Source of the DNA: Asterionellopsis glacialis
Taxonomy: Eukaryota; Bacillariophyta; Plagiogrammaphyceae; Rhaphoneidales; Asterionellopsidaceae
Assembly (NCBI GenBank): GCA_014885115.2
Contig: WKLE02000288.1
Coordinates: 1 to 23,955 of the forward strand
Length of the DNA stretch: 23,955 nucleotides
Reading direction: 5' to 3'
How positions within the stretch are numbered: position 1 is the stretch's first letter; each line of letters starts with the position of its first letter. The position numbers and the translations under genes were made by a program. Positions 1 to 8,400 of the stretch are shown here, piece by piece. A model generated the notes under the pieces. The model saw only the letters and a program-made list of their open reading frames with translations. It made no database searches and was not told the DNA's origin.

Positions 1-41
1 TTGGAGGTGGATGATTTACGGGTGGCCAATTCGGAATTGAC
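1..41 (+). repeat. 41-bp exact copy of an internal segment of the 11322-12593 gene
   Basis: Bases 1-41 are identical to 11859-11899, inside the gene for the 423-residue membrane-anchored protein, and read in the same frame (EVDDLRVANSELT). Identity stops abruptly after base 41. The copy is cut by the window edge, so its true left end is unknown. The reading frame runs on to a stop at 184-186, but that part has no clear similarity to the parent protein. It may be a gene fragment, a paralogue end, or an assembly overlap between contigs. Confidence 0.9.
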
Positions 42-1631
42 TCTGTTGATTTCCAAAATATTGCAATCTGTTGATATCATTTATTTTCATTTAGAATATA
101 TGATTCATTTTCAAATTTCTTTCTTTCTAAACATCTGTTTTTTGAACTTTGTTCTGTCTTGGGTTGAACTCATTTCAATTAAATAGACAACTTCTGAAAT
201 TTGTTTTGAACTGTTTCTCATCAAACATCTGTTGATGGTCCTCATATTTGTACATTTTGGCGATTCATCTTCAATGGTGCATCTCGCTCAATACATACCT
301 CTGTCTGTCTGTCCAAGCCTTTTTCATTCTTTTTATCTACTGTCCTACTTCCACTTAGCCTAGGTCCCAACTTAGTTAGTCAACACATGGTGAGGGTTAA
401 ATAGATAGATCAATACTTCTCATTTTGATACTGGTTTATGTTGAGGGCATAAGAATTGGTTCACGTCTTGTCATTAATGCCAGGAGGTGGTTCACCTCTA
501 CTCCAAAAGTTCATACAGTATCAACTGATACTGAAAAGAAATCACAAAATTATTTTCAGTGTCTCATAATCATGGGGGTTGGTTTGTAGCACAACTGTAG
601 GCCTGGTACTCAAACTTAAAATGCACACAAACAGATGGTGGTCTTCAGTACAACTCTGTAGAAACCTACAGAAACCACTTTTGTTCTCCAAACCAGCAGG
701 AGCACAAACTCCATTGCTCAAATTATTGTTTCTACTTTAGCAGGACTCACATTTTCCTTCCATTTAATAATCGTAGTGGTATTTTGGTAAGTCTAAAAAA
801 AAGGAAGAACTAACTTTGTATAAACACGGAGCAAGATTAGACCATCTGTACTATCTGTAACTTGGTCTGTTGCTTCTCTACGACTTGTTTGCTGACCACT
901 TGTTCTTTCATTTGTTACAGGTGATGATACTGTAGAAGTTCCTTGTTGATGCTGTCACTGAACTTATCCTTCAACTCTGAAACAATGGAGTCAAGAAAGT
1001 GTATTCTTGGGGGAACATTCCTGTGACCTGATTTGGCAATGTTGTTGTTGTTTCTGGATCCCAAATGAATGAACCATCTTTTGCCAGTTACACCTTGAAC
1101 TTTGACCTTGGTTATTTCACAGTCATCAGTGAGGTTTTCAATTTGTAAAAAATTAAGGAAGTTAGATGATTGAAAATGATTGGAATCTGTCTTGGTGGTT
1201 TTTATGAAACTGGCTGCTTGAAGTATGGCCATTGAATGTGCTTCAGATGGCTATAATATTGTTGGGAGACTTGGAATACTGTTGTTGATAATATTGATGG
1301 AGTACCACACAGCAGTCGTGCATGCAAGCTGCTGTATTATATACCGTGCTAGTTCTCTTTGGAAATCTTGAAAGTACATGACACAAAATGAGATGGAATT
1401 AGTTGAATACCTTAACTATTAGTGACAAAATTTGTGTCACATACATTTCATTGTTTTTCTATTGTAATTGTGGTTTGTAACATCAAGGTCATCATGATTG
1501 TTGCTGTTTTTCTTCTTGTACAACAAGAAAAATACTGTAGGCTTTGGTATCTGCTGAACAGGGACTGAGTTTTTGGTTGATCGGAGGGAGGTGGGTGGGT
1601 GGAAGGACAGAATATTGATTTTGATTAACAG
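42..1631. other. Spacer with no convincing gene
   Basis: AT-rich DNA with only short, compositionally poor reading frames on both strands. It holds a possible hAT-like scrap on the minus strand (915-1232). There is a strong splice-acceptor-like tract at about 880-920 (pyrimidine run, then CAG), but reading on from it meets a stop within about ten codons. Small hairpins occur at 1423-1441 (GTGACA arms) and 1805-1831 (AATAAGTA arms). No RNA gene was recognised. Confidence 0.5.
915..1232 (-). pseudogene. Possible hAT-type transposase remnant
   Basis: A 105-codon minus-strand frame. Its C-terminal half contains GHRNVPPRIHFLDSIVSELK followed by DKF. This resembles the segment of animal-type hAT transposases (P52/ZMYM-like) where an HRxN motif is followed by a hydrophobic FLD..ISEL..RF stretch. 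The N-terminal part matches nothing I know. There are no flanking inverted repeats and no catalytic residues, and an in-frame TAG lies a few codons before the ATG. If real, it is a short decayed piece. It could equally be a chance open frame. Confidence 0.2.
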
Positions 1632-3110
1632 GACTACCCTTATGTACTGTTTCTACAGTGGAGGAACAAGGGGGGCATTTTCCAACCTCCATGAATATTC
1701 ATCAGGTATGCCAATCACATTTGATCTTCAACTTAAGGTAGTTGTACCCACACTGGCCAGGCTTTTTTGCTTCTACAGGGCTTCTACACATTTACTATAG
1801 AACTAATAAGTAGTATTTTGCAGTACTTATTAAAAAAAGCGAATTCCTGTTTTTCTTGGGGAGAAATGCGTCTTGTGTTTTGGGGAATGGAACTCATCTC
1901 CCTCCCTCTCCCAGTGTTCTGGCTAGTTGTTTTTTGTTAGTGTTTGCTATACTACAGGAAGTCTCATGTCAAAGATTCCTTGACGGCAAGAAAAAGGCAA
2001 AACTGCTGGTGAAAATATATATCTAGGGTGAAGTATAATTACTATGTACTAATGAGTTGTTCCAGGATTAGGTGGACCAACTTGTATTTAACATCTGGTC
2101 CGTAGACTCCATGTAGACCAAAATTCATATTTTTGAATTATACACATATTCATTAATTAATAATTTTATATACTTTGAAAATTTTTATATATGTATACAT
2201 ATTTACATACTTTTATACTACTGGAATATATACCCAGTATATATTCATACATGAATACATCATATTATGGCACGGCCAACTTGTATTGGAATTGAATACA
2301 ATGACAACCTGGCCAGTGCACTTTTTGGCATTGCAGGCTCCCTCAACTGACAAAATTGGCTGTTGCACCCAGATCTCTTTCAATCAATCTTGCAAAATGG
2401 TGATGTTTGTGGTACTGATTTCTTGACAACCAGCCATTTTTACCTAACAACCACCAGTATGCTTCCATACAGAAGCTCCTTGTGCATGGAACCGTATGGG
2501 TGGTTGTTGGGTAAAAATGGCTGGTTGTCAAGAAATCGGTACCGTAAAATGGTACGTCTGTCTGTCCTCACAAAAAAACAAGTAAAATTACTAGCTTTGA
2601 TTAATTTGATTAAAAAAAAATTATGTCACAGTCCATTAATGGACTGGTCCACCTAATCCTGGAACAACTCTAATATAAATTATATTCTAGTAGTGAAATT
2701 TTTTTCCATATGTATTTTCAAATTCATAATTAATACTTTTGTTTCCTTAAATAGCATACATATTTTACTTAATCAGAACTCTTGTTCAGGTATTTTTATA
2801 CCAACATATATAGGCAAGATCAGAAGACATTGGTTATGCCGTCTTGTCTAGTGCTTATGGGAATAGTCAGGCAGACTCAACTACGGATGGTCAATTGTTA
2901 TTTAGCCAGTCTTCAAAAATGGAATCTGAAGAGAATCTGTCTCAATCCACTGAATCAGATTTTTTTGCAAGCGATGATGTTATGATCGAGAACCCCCATG
3001 ATCGTGATTCCAACAACAAGGACGACATCGACTGGGTGCAAAAAATCGATGTGCTTGATTTTGATGATGACATTGGTGAAATCCTGGAGGAGTCTGATGA
3101 TGACTTATGA
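1632..3110 (+). CDS. 3' part of an unrecognised multi-exon gene (acidic C-terminus)
   Basis: Three exon-like blocks splice in one open frame: 1632-1705, 1958-2008 and 2814-3110. Acceptors are AACAG, CTACAG and ATATAG; donors are GTATGC and GTGAAA. The last two junctions are phase 0. The terminal exon reads ARSEDIGYAVLSSAYG onward, becomes rich in Ser, Glu and Asp, and ends EILEESDDDL before TGA. I do not recognise the protein and see no domain. The 2009-2813 intron contains the whole 617-bp transposon; without it the intron would be about 184 bp. The 5' exons are not identified. The terminal exon is the best-supported part and the two short exons are tentative. Confidence 0.35.
2054..2670. 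mobile_element. 617-bp non-autonomous DNA transposon (MITE-like)
   Basis: Perfect 26-bp terminal inverted repeats lie at 2054-2079 and 2645-2670, beginning GAGTTGTTCCAGGATTAGGT. They are flanked on both sides by TAAT (2050-2053 and 2671-2674), an apparent 4-bp target duplication. The interior has no transposase. It holds a long hairpin (2411-2543), an imperfect hairpin near 2272-2319 and an 18-bp palindrome at 2629-2646. A 4-bp TAAT duplication with these ends does not place it firmly in a superfamily. It lies in what I read as an intron of the 1632-3110 gene. Perfect ends suggest a fairly recent insertion. Confidence 0.85.
2411..2543. repeat. 45-bp arm hairpin inside the MITE
   Basis: Arms 2411-2455 and 2499-2543 are inverted copies differing at two positions, separated by a 43-base loop. 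This is much longer than a chance hairpin. It could fold as a stable stem in RNA or single-stranded DNA, or it may be the relic of an element nested in the larger one. Confidence 0.9.
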
Positions 3111-3502
3111 TCATCACCACTACATAACAACACACTATATATAAATATCTAACTAAAAATAGTCTAAAAGTGTAAGCCAGAGGCATCATTGTTTAGAAAT
3201 ACATAAAAGAAAAAAGTCGATAAAAAAAATAGGTCCTAGACAGTTAAATTAATAAATATCTGAACAACTAAAGGTCTCGTCTGCACTTTTATTGTCCTTT
3301 TAGTTCCGTCACTTGATGGGTTAACAGAGTAAACCTCTCCTTAAGTCAGTCGGATGAATTAACGACAATCCTCCCCATGGTCAAGACGACCAAAATGTTT
3401 TTCGGTCGAAAACCGAATGCACGAAAATAACGTTTCGTTTTGAAAAATATTGGTTTACGCACAGGAGTGAAAAAACAGGGTATTTTTACAACTACCTTAA
3501 TT

Positions 3503-3840
3503 AAACTGTATACAGTTTTTCTTCATTATTTGAATCGGTTGAATCTCTCCGAAAATTCATACAGTGTTATTAAATACTGTGTTGAGTGCATTGGGATCGG
3601 TACACCTCTTCTTATTTATATGTATACAGTTTTTAATTATTTGTTTGGAAGAGAATGTTTTTCATACTGTGTCGATGGCATAGGGATTGGTACACATCTT
3701 GAATAAAAGAGAGTACTACTTTAAATATTAGTCTAAATCCGGAGAAATAATGATATCTGAAATGACAAAACTTATGAAATCGACAAAAACGTTTGATCTT
3801 CAACTTATTTTAAAACTGTATACAGTTTTCTTCATTATTT
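3503..3840. repeat. Degenerate repeats built around a GTATAC palindrome
   Basis: A unit starting TGTATACAGTTTTT occurs at about 3508 and again at 3621. Both copies later contain a related stretch (ATACTGTGT, then GCAT(T/A)GGGAT(C/T)GGTACAC). A third, partial copy starts near 3812. Two copies have perfect palindromes at the centre: AAACTGTATACAGTTT at 3503-3518 and an 18-bp version at 3812-3829. The copies are diverged and differ in length, so this is an old array. Confidence 0.7.
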
Positions 3841-3951
3841 CCTCTCACATCAGCAGTCATCACATTGAAAACCTAGTAGAACCGGTTTCCGATATCCCGA
3901 AAAATCCGAATACAGTACCAGGTTTTGATCCACGACTAGAATGTTACAGGC

Positions 3952-4044
3952 ACAGTAATAGGGTATGGGGTATGACGCTACCCTGACTTTTCTTGTTCTC
4001 TAGACTATAATAGTACAGTAATAGGGTACCAGGTATGGGGTATG
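3952..4044. repeat. Short direct repeat pair
   Basis: ACAGTAATAGGGTA followed by TGGGGTATG occurs at 3952-3974 and 4015-4044. The second copy differs by a 7-base insertion (CCAGGTA) between the two halves. This looks like a local duplication followed by slippage. Confidence 0.75.
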
Positions 4045-4434
4045 TTGCAATATACCGTATGTCACTCTAAGCCTATTGAAGAATAATTATCTTTTCTATG
4101 TGAACGTTTATGAGCCACCGGAGGATGGCGGGCTAATATCCATTTTTTTCTCTATTTATCATTTTTTACGACAAAAAACTACAGGGAGATGCACGATAAT
4201 CGAAATTTTCGGTAATTAACACTGGAATAAGGTACGAGTACAGGTAGTTCTCACATCAGCGGTTGCTACCGGTACTGACTGTCCGCTACAAAAATGTAAT
4301 CAAATTAGTAGCTAACGTTTAAAAGGGGGAAAAAAAAGAAAAAAAATCAATATAAGGATTAGAATATGACGACAGGCATGAGGACATTTAAATATTTAGT
4401 AATATACTTTTACTGTACTTCGCTACAAATCATG

Positions 4435-4455
4435 GTACAGGTACAGTACCTGTAC
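4435..4455. repeat. 21-bp near-perfect palindrome
   Basis: GTACAGGTAC and GTACCTGTAC flank a single central A, giving ten paired bases each side. It lies about 1 kb upstream of the NOS start. It could be a dimeric protein-binding site or a transposon scar; nothing in the sequence decides between them. Confidence 0.8.
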
Positions 4456-4511
4456 TAACCCAATTGTACTAGATGCATGTACAAGTTCCCTGTAAATCTT
4501 GGTACTGTCCC

Positions 4512-4810
4512 TGTAAATTAGAATCAATTTTGATAATCGTGCATATATACGATGTCAATAATGCAGAAATTATGATATGTCCAAAAAAAGCTCCACAACT
4601 TTAAAAGAATACTGTACATTACTTTGTATATTCCATAATCGCTTTCAAAAGATAGGCGGATAAGGAACAATAGGTCTTCGATCTTTGTGATTGAATATTT
4701 GTAAATTAGAATCAATTTTGATAATCGTGCGTCTCCCAGGTGAAGTACCAATTCTAGGTAATGTATGTGTCGCACTACAAAAGAATGGCTTTCAAAAGAT
4801 TGGCGGATAA
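4512..4810. repeat. Two-part local duplication upstream of NOS
   Basis: A 31-bp perfect direct repeat (TGTAAATTAGAATCAATTTT onward) lies at 4512-4542 and 4700-4730. A second pair, GCTTTCAAAAGAT(A/T)GGCGGA, lies at 4641-4662 and 4788-4810. The order is the same in both halves but the spacing differs (98 versus 57 bases). This fits duplication of a block of about 150-190 bp followed by an internal deletion in one copy. Confidence 0.85.
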
Positions 4811-5442
4811 TGATTTTAGTCTTGGATTCGACGGAAGGGTTAAAAATATAACGTAAATCTGATATATCGATGGTCGCATTATCTAGTTTTCAGTAGTAAG
4901 AAATACTGTAATGATGATGAAAAATAATGAAAATAATGGATATTTGTCCATCCTCTTAACCCTTCTTGTTCTGGAATATATAGTCCTTTACTCGCACCTG
5001 CATTGATATAATGATGTACAGGAGTAAAATGTTCGGATGATCTCTTGAGTCCTGAGTCGCTCACCTAGAGTGTGTTTTAGTTGGTACAGTAGGAAGCAAT
5101 TTTTTGTGATATCTTGGCGGGGTTCCATAAATACCAGAAACTCCTTGGCTCTAATTATGAAAATATTATAAGAAATATTAAATAACAGTTCGGATAATAT
5201 TATATATATATAACGCAAGTTTCAATGAACTTTAACTGCAACCCATGCAACGATACTTCACAAATATCGCGCCTTCGGCAAGAGATACACTGCTTGGACA
5301 TGTTGTTTGCTTTTCTTCAACATTATCTCGGCGATAGTTAGTAGTGATTTCCTCCAAACTGGTCATTATTTTAACCTTGTCTTCATTTCATCTACCGGAG
5401 GTTTAAACTTAACAAAAGATCAATCAACGGTAACAAAGCAAC

Positions 5443-8400
5443 ATGACAACGACTTGTCCGTTTCGTCTTGAACAACTTGAGACGAAGCAAACAGTAAACG
5501 TTGAGCTCTCCGAAAGATTGGACAACGATATTCCGAGACACAAAGTAGGATGTACTCCTCATGAATGTCATGGATCCATGATGGACAAACAAGGATTTGA
5601 ACAGGTCTCAAACTCCTACTCAACGACCAAAACTGAAAAGATCCAAGAAGCAAAAGCATTCATCATGCAATTTGCAACAGAAACAGATATCCTTACTGCA
5701 GAAGATTTACAAGAAAGGGTTGCAGCTATTGAACAAGACATTATGACATACGGAACCTACAAACATACACCCGAAGAACTTGAATTTGGATGTCGTCTGG
5801 CATGGAGGAACTCTGGACGGTGCATCATGAGAAAGGTGTCCTTTTCCTTGGAACTCCAAGATTGTAGACATGTCACTACAGCTCAAGATTGTTTTGATTA
5901 CCTGGTGAAGCATCTCTTGTATGCTGCAAATGGAGGTAGTATCAAACCAGTGATTTCTATCTTTCCTCCCAAAGTAGACGGAGAATCAGCACCCCTTCGT
6001 ATATGGAATAGACAACTTCTTGGCTATGCTGCATACAAACGGAAGGACGGTTCAGTTATGGGGGACCCAGTCAATTTGGATTTTACGTCCTTTTGTGTTG
6101 ATTTAGGGTGGGAACCGCCTTTTGAAAAATCTGATTTTGATGTGCTTCCTATCTTGATATCAGATCAAGATACAGGTCATGATAGTCCTCAACTATTCCA
6201 ACTGCCTCAAGAAGCTATCTTGGAAGTTTGCATTGAACATCCTAAACATGACCTTCTATCTATGCTCAATATGCGGTGGTATGGAATTCCAGCTATTTCC
6301 AATATGGGAGTTGATATTGGTGGCATATACTACCAGACCTGTCCCTTCAATGGGTGGTATGCAATCACGGAGATTGCAAGAGACTTACTTGATCGTCAGC
6401 GATATGATCTAGCTGAGGCTGTGGCTGTGGCTTGCAATATTCCCCAGACTAAAATGGAAGTATGGCGAGATGATGTGCAATTACAAGTTCACAAGGCAAT
6501 CCTCTACTCCTTTGCTAAGGCTTCAGTGTCAACTGTAGATCACCATACAGCAAGTGGAGCCTTTATGGATTTTTACTCAGATGAGATTGCCAAACGAAAG
6601 AAATGTCCAGGTAAGTCAGTTACCATATGAACTAAGTTTATATCTCAACACAGTACACATTCCATCCAAACTCTACTAAGATTACTCCTTTTTCTCAACT
6701 AAACTTGTCTTATCTTTGATATTCTTTTAACACGCAGCTGATTGGGTATGGCTTGTTCCTCCTGCTGGAGGCAGTATGACTAGCGTCTTTCATCAAGAAA
6801 TGCTGAATTTCATCGTCAAACCACAATACCGACCTAATGCCAGTCTATTTGAGGAACAAAATATCACCTTACCCGAACCACTCACAGTGAATATTTCCGG
6901 AATTGCTGGCAAATTTCAAATTGACCTTGATGCCGTAGTGTATGACAAAGTCCGCATTTACTACGGGTCTGAAACAGGTACAAGTCTTCGATTTGCAACA
7001 CGTCTAGCTTCAGAACTTGATGAAACGATTGAAGTTGTTACCCCTGTTGATGATCTTCCTGATCTTTTTAATTCGTCCGTTTCTGAGCGAACATTGATCT
7101 TAGTTTTGACATCAACATTTGGAAAGGGAGGACCACCCAGTAACGCAACACGATTTTTGCCTCAAATGGACCATATCACTCCAGGATCTGTGCAGAATTG
7201 CGATTTTTGTGTGTTTGCACTGGGCAATGCCGCTTATGCCAAGAGTTATGCAGCTTTTGGATATGAGCTCCATGAAACTCTTGAAAGAGCTGGTGCCACT
7301 CCTGTATTGGATGTTAAAGTTGGCGATGAACTGAAGAATCAAGAGGGATCATTTCTCGAATGGAAGCAAAATATCCTTGGACGCAATGAAGGTATCATTT
7401 ACGGTTATGCAGGCCAAGTAGACAAGGGTAGTTGCCAACAAGGCACTATCCTCAACAAGGAACAAATTATCAATCTCAAATATCAAGGCTTTGCACAAGT
7501 AATCCGAACTGACACGAAAAAACAACTTGACACGATCATTAAAGAACAGCTTAATCAATCTTGGTCTAGCTATGCATACAAACTTGGTCGTTCCACGGAC
7601 TTGTTTTCTTTTCAAGTACCGGAAGACCAAAAGGAGTCAATGCGAGAATTGAGACCTGGTGATCATGTTGCCCTGTACCCCAAGAACTTAGATGGAACTC
7701 TTGATCTAACAATGGGTATGCTCCAATTGAGTGATATTGAATCCGTTGCATCCTTACGGGAGATAATTAAGTCCAACGTTGATCTTGCCAAGCCTGTGTC
7801 ATTAGAAGCTTTGAGAGTTCTCCGTGACATTGCCACAAGTGATCAAGCAAGCTTTGTACTTGATATGATGATCAACGATGGCAGCTTTCCATCCGTTGAA
7901 GCTCTAATCACGCAACTTCCTCCGGGTGCTGTGCCATATGAGTGGGTATTGTACCATGCTCCCGTTATGGATCCCCGATTTTACTCCATTGCTTCCCTAT
8001 CTCGGGATGATAGGTCAATTAGTATTTGCCAAAGTGTGTATTCGTTTGAGACAGGTCAGTCAGGAGCTACATCAAGGTGGCTACGCTCTCTTCAGCCTGG
8101 TGGTGTGGCTGAGGCTATCTTCTCCACTACAGATTGTCACTTACCCAAGGATTCGAGTGCTCCCGTTCTATTGATTGCCACTGGGACAGGCATAGCTCCC
8201 TTTCGGTCCTTTTGGGTAAGTAGAGTGCACAATCCGATGTATCTGTTTTTCGGGTGTCGCAATAAGGAAGAGCTCCCTTTTGCAAGTGAAATCCATGCAT
8301 TGGCAAGGGAGAAAAGGATGCACCCCTTCTTTGCCTACAGTCGCGACCCAAGTAATAAAATGTACGTCGACGACTTACTCAAGCAAAAAGCAAGTACTGT

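Larger units (their letters stand above)
3111..5442. other. 2.3-kb spacer and upstream region of NOS, rich in degenerate repeats
   Basis: No credible gene on either strand. The left end presumably holds the 3' untranslated region of the 1632-3110 gene, with AATAAA-like runs near 3250. The middle holds three repeat families, listed separately, and many GTAC-containing palindromes. A short hairpin with TTCGGT arms lies near 3400-3417. The right end should contain the NOS promoter and 5' leader. I cannot point to a specific element beyond AT-rich runs near 5195-5215. Confidence 0.5.

Noticed and set aside
42..186. Continuation of the gene-fragment reading frame at the window start as a paralogous protein
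   Set aside because: Only a loose KI(V/L)Q-type resemblance to the parent remains after base 41, and the rest is hydrophobic low-quality sequence ending in a stop.
1423..1441. GTGACA...TGTCAC hairpin as a possible RNA structure
   Set aside because: The stem is only six bases plus a partial extension, which is common by chance in AT-rich DNA.
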